From positions 1 through 60,794 of the forward strand of contig JAFXZT010000071.1 of NCBI GenBank assembly GCA_017541145.1: a stretch of DNA of 60,794 nt. The letters run 5' to 3'. Below, in pieces: positions 9,473 through 17,625 of the stretch (the first letter of the stretch is position 1; each line of letters opens with the position of its first letter). This stretch comes from Bacteroidales bacterium (lineage in GTDB: Bacteria; Bacteroidota; Bacteroidia; Bacteroidales; UBA3824). A program made the position numbers and the translations under genes. Under the pieces are notes generated by a model. It did not search any database. It saw only the letters and a list, made by a program, of their open reading frames with translations, and was not told the origin of the DNA.

Positions 9473-9480
9473 ACAAATAT
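9473..9480 (-). promoter_or_regulatory. -7 promoter box (TATATTTG) for WecA-like gene
   Basis: Exact TAnnTTTG on the minus strand, 37 bp upstream of the chosen ATG. It overlaps the alternative GTG start and decides against it. Confidence 0.5.
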
Positions 9481-9587
9481 ACGATTTATTTTTTTAATAT
9501 GAAGAAATAAAAAGAAAATTTAAAGGTTCGTATACATTCTTAATGATAAGTTCAGTTTTTTAATAAATTTGTTTAACCATTATATTC

Positions 9588-9595
9588 TATATTTG
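9588..9595 (+). promoter_or_regulatory. -7 promoter box (TATATTTG) for SDR-ruvB
   Basis: Exact TAnnTTTG 54 bp upstream of the GTG start at 9650, with a TTTG 16 bp further upstream (9568-9571; slightly short spacing). It is divergent from the WecA-like promoter. Confidence 0.5.
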
Positions 9596-9649
9596 TAAAA
9601 TCAAAATTTTGATAATAAGCTATATTCTAACAATTTAAAAAAAAAGGAC

Positions 9650-10675
9650 GTGTATCTTGTAATTGGTGCAACGGAAATGGTTGGAGCCCATCTGACATGT
9701 ACGATGTTGAAGCAGGGGTTACGGGTGCGTTGTACCAAACGCAAAGGTGACGACATCTTAATAACCAAGCATTATCTTAGCTTTTATTCTAATGATTATG
9801 AAAATCTTTTCAGCGAGATAGAATGGGTAGATGCCGATTCTTCCGACCTCGAAAGTATGCTTGATGCGATGGAAGGCATCGATGTTGCTTTCTGTTGTGA
9901 ACGTCCGTATCTTAATTCAAAACATCATTTCAACGATAATATTGACGAAATCCGAAATATTCTTGTAGCAGTACAAGATGCTGAGGTTGAGTACTTTTAC
10001 TATTTAAGCAGTTTCGAGGCATTAGGTGAAGAGGCTGATTGTAAAGAAATTACCGAAACTTCTGAACGTAATCCCAAAGGTGATTATCCGGTGATGTCTC
10101 AACTTGCATATCTTTGCGAAATGGAAGTACAACGCGCTCTCAATGAGGGTGTTAAAGGCGGAATCGTAAATCCTACCGTTGTAATTGGTCCCGGCGATTG
10201 GAAAAAAGATACATCAAGAATTTTCACATACGCATTGTTGAAGTCATATTATACAAAAGGTGTTACCGGTTTTGTTGGCGTAAACGATGTGGTAAAATGT
10301 TTGATGTCGATGGCGAAAAAAAGAATTACTGGCGAAAAATTTATTCTTTGTTCGCAGTGTATCAGCTATTATCAATTGTTGAAATATATTGCAGATTCGT
10401 TTGGTATAAAACCTCCTAACAAATATGCAAACGGTTTCCGTTTGATGATAGGAAAAATAATGGTATTTTTCAAATCATTGTTTATTGGTCGTCGTCCTTT
10501 TATAGATGATGAATTTCTCAACCGTTTGGTATCTTTCAAATTATATTCAAATACAAAAAGTATGGGACGTATCATTGTTGACTATGAGCCAATCGATCAA
10601 GTAGTTGACGAGGTGTGCGCCATTTATCTGAAGGATAATCCCGAAAAACAGAAAAAAATTTATAAATTTGCGTAA
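9650..10675 (+). CDS. Atypical extended-SDR (NAD-dependent epimerase-like) protein, probably non-catalytic
   Basis: 341-residue member of the extended short-chain dehydrogenase/epimerase superfamily (3-beta-HSD/NmrA-like layout). The Rossmann start YLVIGATEMVG (2-12) keeps the first and last glycines, but the central Gly of GxxGxxG is Glu9. The YLSSFEALG strand keeps the active-site serine. The catalytic pair YxxxK reads Y154-L-C-E-M158, so the lysine is missing. NPTVVIGPGD matches the conserved N-P-x-x-x-x-GPGD segment after it. Loss of both features suggests binding or regulation rather than redox catalysis. The start is a GTG; the first in-frame ATG would remove the first beta-strand. ruvB follows after 15 bp. 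Confidence 0.75.
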   Translation: MYLVIGATEMVGAHLTCTMLKQGLRVRCTKRKGDDILITKHYLSFYSNDYENLFSEIEWVDADSSDLESMLDAMEGIDVAFCCERPYLNSKHHFNDNIDEIRNILVAVQDAEVEYFYYLSSFEALGEEADCKEITETSERNPKGDYPVMSQLAYLCEMEVQRALNEGVKGGIVNPTVVIGPGDWKKDTSRIFTYALLKSYYTKGVTGFVGVNDVVKCLMSMAKKRITGEKFILCSQCISYYQLLKYIADSFGIKPPNKYANGFRLMIGKIMVFFKSLFIGRRPFIDDEFLNRLVSFKLYSNTKSMGRIIVDYEPIDQVVDEVCAIYLKDNPEKQKKIYKFA

Positions 10676-10690
10676 TTTTCAATACGCATT

Positions 10691-11716
10691 ATGGATATCA
10701 GACAAATCAACAATAATATTTCAGAAAAAGAGCAGGAACTGGATAAAAAACTTCGTCCGCTTACTTTTGATGATTTCAATGGTCAAAAAAAGTTGCGTGA
10801 AAATCTCGAAGTTTTTGTAAAAGCTGCCAAAATGCGTGGTGAAGCTCTTGACCACGTATTGTTTCACGGACCTCCGGGTTTAGGAAAAACCACACTTTCT
10901 AATATTATAGCAAACGAACTCGGCGTTGGAATGAAAACCACTTCGGGACCGGTACTCGATAAGCCGGGCGATTTGGCAGGTCTTCTTACCAATCTTGACG
11001 AAAGAGATGTACTTTTTATTGATGAAATTCACCGCTTAAGTCCTGTGGTAGAGGAATATCTGTATTCCGCAATGGAAGATTATAAGATTGACATCATGAT
11101 AGATAAAGGTCCGGCAGCCAGATCGGTGCAATTATCACTTAATCCGTTTACACTTGTTGGTGCAACAACTCGTGCCGGATTGCTTACTGCGCCGTTGCGT
11201 GCGCGATTTGGTATCAATCTGCTTTTGGAATATTACGATATCGAGGTTTTGTCACGTATTATAATGCGTGCTGCAAAAATTCTTAATATCGAAATCGATC
11301 AGCCTGCTGCCGGTGAAATTGCATCTCGAAGCCGTGGTACTCCGCGTATTGCCAATTCATTGTTGCGACGTGTAAGAGATTTTGCACAAGTGAAAGGCAA
11401 CGGTGCTATTGATTTGGAAATCACAAAGTATGCTCTTGATAATCTTAATATTGATTCTCTGGGTCTTGACGAGATGGACAACAAGATACTTTGTACAATT
11501 ATTGATAAATTTCAAGGCGGACCTGTGGGTTTGAATACTATTGCAACCGCTGTAGGAGAGGATTCGGGAACTTTGGAAGAAGTTTACGAACCGTATCTCA
11601 TTATGGAAGGTTTGCTGAAGCGAACACCTCGAGGTCGTGTTGTAACTGATTTTGCATACAAACATCTTGGTAAAAACCGGATGGATTTTGATGAACCTCA
11701 GTTGCAACTGTTTTAA
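10691..11716 (+). CDS. ruvB: Holliday junction branch-migration ATPase RuvB
   Basis: Hexameric AAA+ motor that, with RuvA, drives branch migration of Holliday junctions during recombination and repair. Walker A is GPPGLGKTT (about 56-64), Walker B is LFIDEIHRL (about 105-113), and sensor 1 is GATTRAGLL followed by PLRARFG. The arginine finger lies in the [14 protein letters not shown] region. The C-terminal third is the winged-helix DNA-binding domain ending in [12 protein letters not shown]. Length is 341, standard. ruvA and ruvC are not adjacent. The stop codon overlaps the convergent rnhB stop (TAA and its complement share 11714-11715). Confidence 0.98.
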   Translation: MDIRQINNNISEKEQELDKKLRPLTFDDFNGQKKLRENLEVFVKAAKMRGEALDHVLFHGPPGLGKTTLSNIIANELGVGMKTTSGPVLDKPGDLAGLLTNLDERDVLFIDEIHRLSPVVEEYLYSAMEDYKIDIMIDKGPAARSVQLSLNPFTLVGATTRAGLLTAPLRARFGINLLLEYYDIEVLSRIIMRAAKILNIEIDQPAAGEIASRSRGTPRIANSLLRRVRDFAQVKGNGAIDLEITKYALDNLNIDSLGLDEMDNKILCTIIDKFQGGPVGLNTIATAVGEDSGTLEEVYEPYLIMEGLLKRTPRGRVVTDFAYKHLGKNRMDFDEPQLQLF

Positions 11717-12303
11717 AATAATTTTGGTTGACACGGCTCGTAACTCATTCTGTGCAACGGACATACTCCATGCTCAAGAATTGCGAGCCGATGTTCTTTT
11801 GTAGGATAACCTTTGTTTTTTTGCCAGTTGTAAACCGGATAATCTTTGGCAGCGTTGCAAATCCATTCGTCACGATAAGTTTTTGCGAGAATTGATGCAG
11901 CCGCTATTGACAAAAATTTTGCATCTCCTTTTACTACAGTTTGATACGGAATATCTCCATACGGGCGGAATTTGTTGCCGTCTACGATAATGAATTTCGG
12001 TCGTTCAGAAAGCATATCTAATGCCCGGTGCATGGCAGTTATCGAGGCTTGTAAGATGTTGATTTGATCAATTTCTTCATTAGAACACGATGCTACACCC
12101 CAGCAAACTGCATCTTTTATAATTTCGTCTCTTAGAATAAATCTTTTCTTTTCAGACAGTTGCTTTGAGTCATTTATATTTTTGTTGAAATAATCAGGCG
12201 GAAATATCACAGCAGCAGCCACTACAGGTCCTGCAAGACATCCTCTGCCAGCTTCGTCGCAACCGGCTTCGGGATATTTTTCTGTTTGGTAAAATGATTC
12301 CAT
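11713..12303 (-). CDS. rnhB: Ribonuclease HII
   Basis: Cleaves RNA in RNA-DNA hybrids, including single ribonucleotides in DNA. The N-terminal active-site motif is [13 protein letters not shown] (about 15-27) with the catalytic Asp-Glu. The second Asp falls in the [10 protein letters not shown] segment and the third catalytic residues are near [12 protein letters not shown]. It has 196 residues, normal for RNase HII. The gene converges on ruvB with a 4-bp overlap, so both ends are fixed tightly. It lies downstream of asnA but is separated by a strong terminator. Confidence 0.97.
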   Translation of the reverse strand: MESFYQTEKYPEAGCDEAGRGCLAGPVVAAAVIFPPDYFNKNINDSKQLSEKKRFILRDEIIKDAVCWGVASCSNEEIDQINILQASITAMHRALDMLSERPKFIIVDGNKFRPYGDIPYQTVVKGDAKFLSIAAASILAKTYRDEWICNAAKDYPVYNWQKNKGYPTKEHRLAILEHGVCPLHRMSYEPCQPKLF

Positions 12304-12329
12304 AAATAAAATTGTAGTAAAAAAAGTTT

Positions 12330-12365
12330 AAAAAAAGAACCGAATACATCACTGATGTATTCGGT
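12330..12365 (-). terminator. Terminator of asnA
   Basis: Perfect 12-bp stem ACCGAATACATC / GATGTATTCGGT with a 3-nt loop, followed on the minus strand by TCTTTTTTTAAAC. It lies between asnA and rnhB. Confidence 0.85.
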
Positions 12366-12390
12366 AGATAAATTGTTATGAATGTTGAAG

Positions 12391-13428
12391 TTAAATCAAA
12401 GGGATGTTAGCTTCGGCACATTCTTTACGCATTTCGTCGCTCCAGAGTGATGATTGGATTTCGCCGATGTGTGCTTTTCTTAAAAAGAACATGCAAAGTC
12501 TTGATTGGCCGATACCTCCGCCGATTGATTCGGGGAGTGTTCCGTCCAAAAGTCGTTTGTGGAAATACAGTTTTTTGCGTTCCAATTGATTTTCTATTTC
12601 CAATTGTTTTTCCAAAGCGGCTTTGTTAACACGGATACCCATTGATGAAATTTCGAATGAGCGACCGAGTATCGGATTCCATAAAATAATATCGCCGTTG
12701 AGTCCGTTGAATCCTTCTTCGTTTGGTGTTGACCAATCGTCGTAATCTGGAGCACGACCGTCATGTTTCTTACCGTCAGCGAGTTGACCTCCGATTCCCA
12801 TTACGAATACCGCACCAAATTCTTTTGCAGCTGCGTCTTCGCGTTCTTTTGCCGTTTTGTTCGGATATTTTTTGAGTAATTCTGACGAACTGATAAATGT
12901 AATTTCAGAAGGTAATACCGGTTTGATTTCCGGATAGTTTTCGTAAACTACATATTCGGTTTTCAGCATTACAGAATAAATGCCTTTTACAACTTTTTTC
13001 AAGAATTTGAGATTTCTGTCTTCCGGATTGATGTGACGTTCCCAGTCCCATTGGTCAACATAAAGGGAGTGCAAATTGTCGAGTTCTTCGTCAGGACGTA
13101 TTGCATTCATATCTGTGTAGATACCATAACCGGCTGGAATATTGTAGTCGGCGAGTGTCAGACGTTTCCATTTTGCAAGCGAGTGTACAACTTCGGCTTG
13201 TTTTTCGTTGAAATCTTTAATCGGAAAAGTTACCGGACGCTCTATACCATTGAGGTCGTCGTTGATACCTGTACCTTTTAATACAAACAGAGGTGCTGTT
13301 ACTCTGCGTAATTTAAGTTCTGCGCTGAGGCAAGATTCAAAAAAATCCTTTACCTTTTTTATCGCCAATTCAGTCTGTTGCAAATCAAGAATCGGCTTGT
13401 AGCCTGCGGGTTTTATTAATTGTCCCAT
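12391..13428 (-). CDS. asnA: Ammonia-dependent asparagine synthetase (aspartate-ammonia ligase)
   Basis: Makes L-asparagine from aspartate, ammonia and ATP. Its fold is like a class II aaRS. Conserved elements include the LYVDQWDWERHI region (about 121-132), the SPVL-like aspartate/ATP site near GAVFVMGIGGQLADGKKHDGRAPDYDDW, and the class II motif 3-like GIGQSRLCMFFLRKAHIGEIQ near the end. It has 345 residues against 330 in E. coli; the extra residues are at the N-terminus (MGQLIKPAGYKPILDLQQTE). It is a monocistronic unit with its own terminator. Confidence 0.96.
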   Translation of the reverse strand: MGQLIKPAGYKPILDLQQTELAIKKVKDFFESCLSAELKLRRVTAPLFVLKGTGINDDLNGIERPVTFPIKDFNEKQAEVVHSLAKWKRLTLADYNIPAGYGIYTDMNAIRPDEELDNLHSLYVDQWDWERHINPEDRNLKFLKKVVKGIYSVMLKTEYVVYENYPEIKPVLPSEITFISSSELLKKYPNKTAKEREDAAAKEFGAVFVMGIGGQLADGKKHDGRAPDYDDWSTPNEEGFNGLNGDIILWNPILGRSFEISSMGIRVNKAALEKQLEIENQLERKKLYFHKRLLDGTLPESIGGGIGQSRLCMFFLRKAHIGEIQSSLWSDEMRKECAEANIPLI

Positions 13429-13531
13429 TTTTGTTTAAAAAAAATATATTGACTGTTATACAAATTTTTGGTTCTGAAAAACGGCATAAATTTAGAAAAA
13501 TTTGCTAAGATTAACAAAAAAACCTAATTGA

Positions 13532-13563
13532 TTTGATTTTATAAAAAAAAAATTACACCTTTG
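13532..13563 (+). promoter_or_regulatory. Promoter of metF (TTTG-N20-CACCTTTG)
   Basis: A -33 TTTG at 13532-13535 and a -7 CACCTTTG at 13556-13563 (one mismatch to TAnnTTTG) are separated by exactly 20 bp. The metF ATG is 27 bp downstream. Confidence 0.65.
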
Positions 13564-13589
13564 TATAATTTAAAAAAAACAGTATATAA

Positions 13590-14546
13590 ATGAAAATCGC
13601 AGAGATACTAAAAAATACAAAAAAAGCATTGTTTTCTTTTGAGATTGTACCGCCGTTAAAAGGTCACAATCTTGAGGGGTTATACGAGAAATTGGATTTG
13701 CTTGCAGAGTTTAATCCGTTGAATATCAACATCACTTACCATCAGGATGAGTCAGTCTATGTGCCGGCAGAAAATGGTTTGATGCGCAAAAAAGTAATTC
13801 GTAAACGTCCCGGAACAGTGGCTCTTGCTGCTGCTATCAAAAACCGTTATCCGAATGTAGAAACCGTTCCGCATTTGATTTGCGGCGGTATGACTAAACA
13901 AGATATTGAAAATATTCTTATTGATTTGAATTTCTTGGGAGTAGAAAACATCTTGGCATTGCGCGGCGATCCGGCTGTCGGAAGCAAATATTTTGTACCG
14001 GATCTTGAAGGACATGCTCATACAGATAGTCTTGTAAAACAAATAATGGATTTAAACAAAGGCATTTATTTAGACAAAGAACTCAAGAATACGGCTTGTA
14101 CAAATTTTTCGGTAGCAGTAGCCGGTTATCCCGAAAAACATTTGGAAGCTCCGAATGCTGAAATAGACCTTCAGTACTTAAAGCAAAAAGTAGATGCAGG
14201 TGCAGATTATATTGTAACACAGATGTTTTTCGATAATCAGAAATTTTTTGAATGGGAAAAACGTTGTCGCGAGATTGGTATTACAGTTCCAATAGTACCG
14301 GCAATAAAACCGCTTGGTAAATTGCGTGATATTCAAACCATTCCGCAGATTTTCAGTCTTGATATGCCGTCCGATTTGGTAAAAGAATGTATGAAAGCCA
14401 AAGACGATTCCGAAATTTATCAGATTGGTATCGAATGGTGTATAAATCAGAGCAAGGAACTTATAGCACACGGAGTTCCGGCAGTACACTATTTTAGTGT
14501 AGGACGTACAGAAAATGTTAGGGAAATTGCGAAGGCAGTGTTTTAA
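13590..14546 (+). CDS. metF: 5,10-methylenetetrahydrofolate reductase
   Basis: FAD enzyme reducing methylene-THF to 5-methyl-THF, the methyl donor for methionine synthesis. It is a TIM barrel of 318 residues. The catalytic Glu lies in FSFEIVPP (16-23), followed by NINITYHQDE, and by the folate/FAD segments TVPHLICGG and ILALRGDP. The QMFFDN strand near 210 and the C-terminal VHYFSVGR element are also typical. No SAM or B12 riboswitch is visible upstream. It has its own promoter and is followed by the inverted repeat at 14557-14593. Confidence 0.97.
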   Translation: MKIAEILKNTKKALFSFEIVPPLKGHNLEGLYEKLDLLAEFNPLNINITYHQDESVYVPAENGLMRKKVIRKRPGTVALAAAIKNRYPNVETVPHLICGGMTKQDIENILIDLNFLGVENILALRGDPAVGSKYFVPDLEGHAHTDSLVKQIMDLNKGIYLDKELKNTACTNFSVAVAGYPEKHLEAPNAEIDLQYLKQKVDAGADYIVTQMFFDNQKFFEWEKRCREIGITVPIVPAIKPLGKLRDIQTIPQIFSLDMPSDLVKECMKAKDDSEIYQIGIEWCINQSKELIAHGVPAVHYFSVGRTENVREIAKAVF

Positions 14547-14556
14547 GAAAAATATC

Positions 14557-14593
14557 TTTATCAAACAATAAAATCGGTACATTGTTTGATAAA
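14557..14593. promoter_or_regulatory. 13-bp perfect inverted repeat overlapping the -33 of the next gene
   Basis: TTTATCAAACAAT (14557-14569) and its exact complement ATTGTTTGATAAA (14581-14593) are separated by 11 bp. It lacks a T-tract on the plus strand, so it is a poor intrinsic terminator for metF. The right arm contains the TTTG (14585-14588) that serves as -33 of the sensor gene. It could be an operator, a factor-assisted terminator, or both. Confidence 0.5.
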
Positions 14594-14614
14594 TAAAAAA
14601 TTAGCGTAATTTTG
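14585..14614 (+). promoter_or_regulatory. Promoter of the HAMP-GAF-PAS sensor gene
   Basis: TTTG at 14585-14588, 18 bp, then an exact TAATTTTG -7 box at 14607-14614. The ATG lies 55 bp downstream. Confidence 0.6.
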
Positions 14615-14669
14615 CTTTGGGAAAACAAAAAATTTTTTTTAATTTTAACGGCTTGAAAATCGAAGTGAA

Positions 14670-17438
14670 ATGAGAGATTTAATTTATAATTTAAGCATAC
14701 GAAGCAAGTTGTTGTTGGGTTTCTTCTTTGTAACCGCAATATTTTTTGTATTAGGTATTTACCAATACAATGCGATTGTCGAGGTAAATAAATCCAACGA
14801 GTTGATAATATTTGCAAAAGATATGAATGCATCTGCTGCGCAGGTAAAATATCTTTTGGCAAACGATATGCTTGTACTTAGGAATTTCAGTTTTGCCAAA
14901 AACGAAAAAGAATTGAAAGCCCTTCACAAAGAGCATCTTGAATTGGAAGAAAAAGTAAACAAAGTTTTCGATTACGTGGAAAATGTTTGTACAAAATTTA
15001 AGAACGATCCCGTTATCAGTAAAACCTTCCGTGATACTATCAGCAAAGTTCATGATGACTATCGTGACGAATTTTGTCTCTCATACAAACAAATCTACGT
15101 TAACGAACGTATGATTATCAATCCTATTGAAATTGAAAATGTAATTCTTCAAAAAGAAATCGACGCAAGATTCAATACAGAAACCGAGCGTGTTGATACA
15201 TCCGGACATCTTATTATTACTGGTACCGGTGACAAAGCCACAATCGATGAGATTTCAAAAAGCTATCTCAAAGAATTGAAAGGCGAACAAAAAAAGCATT
15301 ACCAAATAATTTCACGTTACTTTGGAGTGTTCGACAAAAAATTGTCAATGGTAGAAATCAAGTCTAGTACTATTATCAACGAGGCGATGAATGCTTCCAA
15401 AGCTGCCAACGGTTCCAACATCAATTCTTTGATTATATTTTTACTTATCGGCATTACAGTTTCGATGTTGATGGCAATTTATGTTTCAGGATTGATTGTA
15501 AATCCGCTTGAAAAACTTATGAAATATGCAAAACGCCTTTCAGAAGGTGAATTGCCGGAGTTCAAAGACGAGGTTTACAACGATGAGGTTGGTCAGACAG
15601 TAGCATCTATTGAGCAGTTGACAATCGGTTTGCAGAAAACATCAGACTTCGCTCATGCTATCGGACAAGGTGACTTCAGTTCCAATTATCAACCTTTGTC
15701 AGACAAAGACGTGCTTGGCAACTCGTTGTTGAATATGCGTAAATCACTTCAAAACGCTAAGAAAGAAGAAAACAAACGTAAGGCAGAAGACGTTCAGCGA
15801 AATTGGACAACCGAAGGTCAGGCAACATTTGCAGAAATTCTCCGTCATCATACCGATGATATTTCAGAGCTTGCCGACGATATTATGGTAAACCTTGTAC
15901 ATTATATAAAGGCGAACCAAGGTGGAATTTTTATTTATCAGGATTCCGACCCGAACAATGTTTATTTGGAATTGCTTTCGGCTTATGCTTACAACCGCAA
16001 GAAATTCATAAAACGCGAAATTCGTCTTGGTGAAGGTCTTGTAGGTGCTTGTGCTCAAGAAAAGTACACTATATATCTTACTGACATCCCTGACGATTAT
16101 ATCGAAATAGAATCAGGAATCGGTTCTGCAAATCCGAAATCATTGCTTATCGTTCCGTTGAAAATCGAAAACGAAATTCTCGGAGTAATTGAGTTGGCTT
16201 CGTTTGTAGAAATGAAAGATTACGAAATCGAACTTGTAGAAAAAATTGCAGAATCTATTGCAGCTACACTTTCTACAGCGAGAATCAATACTCGTACTGC
16301 TTACCTTCTCGAACAGTCTAACACTCAGACTCAAGCGATGAAAGATCAGGAAGAGGAAATGAAACAGACCATCGAGGAGATGAAAGCTACTCAGGAAGAC
16401 AGTATCAAACGTGAGGAAGATTTTACACGTGAGATTAAGGAAATGAAAGCTATCAACCGTACACTTGAGCAGCAAACTTCGCTTCAAGATTCTGAAATTG
16501 AAGATTTGAAAAACAAATTCAATACAGCGAATGCGTTGGTTCAAGAGCGTGAAAATTATGAAATTAATCTTTACGGAATTATTTCAGCTGCTATTATTAC
16601 AACAGCCGATGATGGTACGATTAAATATGTAAACGATTTGTTCTCAACACTTTTGGGTTACAAGTCAGCCGAAGTATTGGGACGTAGCGTTTACAACATC
16701 CTTAGGTTTACATCCGGCGAAACCGAGATGGCAAAAGCACTTCAGGCAGAATTTGGTAACATCGTAAATACCAAAGGTCGCGAAGTAACAGTATATTCAA
16801 AAGAAGGCAATCCTCAGTTGTTCTGGCTTTCAGTTACAGCCAACATCTTCTCTACAAAAGTTGTTTATACATTGGTACTCAACGATTTGTCGAGTCTTTC
16901 CAACGAGCGTAAGAAATCACTCTCTTACGAAGAAGAAGCTCTTACTGCTAAGTTTGAACTTGAGAACAAGACCGAAATCTACGAAACACTTTTGGTTAAA
17001 AACAAAGTGGAACTTCCGGGTATCGAGCAAGAATTTACCTTGGTGACATTTGAGGATTATCGTATCGGTCTTAATATCATTGATATGCAGACCAAGAAAT
17101 GGTTTGAAGCTATCAACAAGTTGTACGGTGATTTCAAGAGAAAGTCAGCACCGAAAGTAATATTACAATCACTTGATGAACTTATTGACTATTCCGGTTA
17201 CCATTTCGGATTCGAGGATAAATATTTAAGAGATTCAAGTTATGCACGTTACGAAGAATTCAAATTTACCCACGATACATTTATTCAAACATTACAATCC
17301 AATCGACAGAGTTTTGCCAACGGTGAATCAATTTCGATGATACGTTTGATAATCTTCATAAAATCGTGGATAAGTTCATATAAGTCAATGCTTGACGAAG
17401 ATTTTGTTAATACATTTAAGGCTAACGGTTTAGCGTAG
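14670..17438 (+). CDS. Membrane sensor protein: HAMP, GAF, PAS and degenerate hemerythrin domain
   Basis: 922-residue signalling protein without a recognisable kinase, cyclase or phosphatase output. Membrane helix 1 is at about 10-32, followed by a helical periplasmic sensor (33-250) and membrane helix 2 (about 252-273). A HAMP linker (275-325) leads to a GAF domain (388-540), a Glu/Lys-rich coiled coil (547-628) and a PAS domain (631-737). The C-terminus (788-918) is hemerythrin-like. In it His845, Glu849, His868 and Asp909 match iron ligands, but the other three ligand positions read Thr808, Phe864 and Tyr904, so a normal di-iron site is unlikely. It probably signals through protein contacts; the layout resembles methyl-accepting or Bacteroidetes-type HAMP-GAF regulators. 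Promoter at 14585-14614, terminator at 17469-17505. Confidence 0.85.
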   Translation: MRDLIYNLSIRSKLLLGFFFVTAIFFVLGIYQYNAIVEVNKSNELIIFAKDMNASAAQVKYLLANDMLVLRNFSFAKNEKELKALHKEHLELEEKVNKVFDYVENVCTKFKNDPVISKTFRDTISKVHDDYRDEFCLSYKQIYVNERMIINPIEIENVILQKEIDARFNTETERVDTSGHLIITGTGDKATIDEISKSYLKELKGEQKKHYQIISRYFGVFDKKLSMVEIKSSTIINEAMNASKAANGSNINSLIIFLLIGITVSMLMAIYVSGLIVNPLEKLMKYAKRLSEGELPEFKDEVYNDEVGQTVASIEQLTIGLQKTSDFAHAIGQGDFSSNYQPLSDKDVLGNSLLNMRKSLQNAKKEENKRKAEDVQRNWTTEGQATFAEILRHHTDDISELADDIMVNLVHYIKANQGGIFIYQDSDPNNVYLELLSAYAYNRKKFIKREIRLGEGLVGACAQEKYTIYLTDIPDDYIEIESGIGSANPKSLLIVPLKIENEILGVIELASFVEMKDYEIELVEKIAESIAATLSTARINTRTAYLLEQSNTQTQAMKDQEEEMKQTIEEMKATQEDSIKREEDFTREIKEMKAINRTLEQQTSLQDSEIEDLKNKFNTANALVQERENYEINLYGIISAAIITTADDGTIKYVNDLFSTLLGYKSAEVLGRSVYNILRFTSGETEMAKALQAEFGNIVNTKGREVTVYSKEGNPQLFWLSVTANIFSTKVVYTLVLNDLSSLSNERKKSLSYEEEALTAKFELENKTEIYETLLVKNKVELPGIEQEFTLVTFEDYRIGLNIIDMQTKKWFEAINKLYGDFKRKSAPKVILQSLDELIDYSGYHFGFEDKYLRDSSYARYEEFKFTHDTFIQTLQSNRQSFANGESISMIRLIIFIKSWISSYKSMLDEDFVNTFKANGLA

Positions 17439-17468
17439 TCGAATAGGAATTATTATTATGTTTTTTTG

Positions 17469-17505
17469 AGGTTGTTTCCTTTTTTTGAAGGAAACAACCT
17501 TTTTT
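17469..17505 (+). terminator. Terminator of the HAMP-GAF-PAS gene
   Basis: Perfect 13-bp stem AGGTTGTTTCCTT / AAGGAAACAACCT with a short loop and a T-run straight after it. Confidence 0.85.
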
Positions 17506-17512
17506 GTTTTCC

Positions 17513-17593
17513 GTAGAGACGTTGCGTGCAACGTCTCATAAATCAAAATATATGTATTTTATGTTATTCAGACGTTGCACATAACGTCCCTAC
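17513..17593. repeat. 81-bp element with two palindromic units and inverted ends
   Basis: A 25-bp palindrome (17513-17537, starting GTAGAGACGTTGC) pairs with a second, opposite, less perfect unit (17571-17593, GACGTTGCAC then ATAACGTCCCTAC). The ends GTAGAGACGTT and AACGTCCCTAC are near-inverted repeats. The first unit matches the element at 17-41 with a compensatory change. It sits between the terminator of one gene and the 3' end of the convergent gene, a typical site for REP-like or MITE-like elements. Confidence 0.7.
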
Positions 17594-17625
17594 TGATGAT
17601 ATTAAGATAGATATGTCAGAAAAAA

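Noticed and set aside
13429-13589. Riboswitch upstream of metF or asnA
   Set aside because: The 161-bp gap holds two divergent promoters and AT-rich sequence, with no SAM, B12 or other aptamer-like conserved core.
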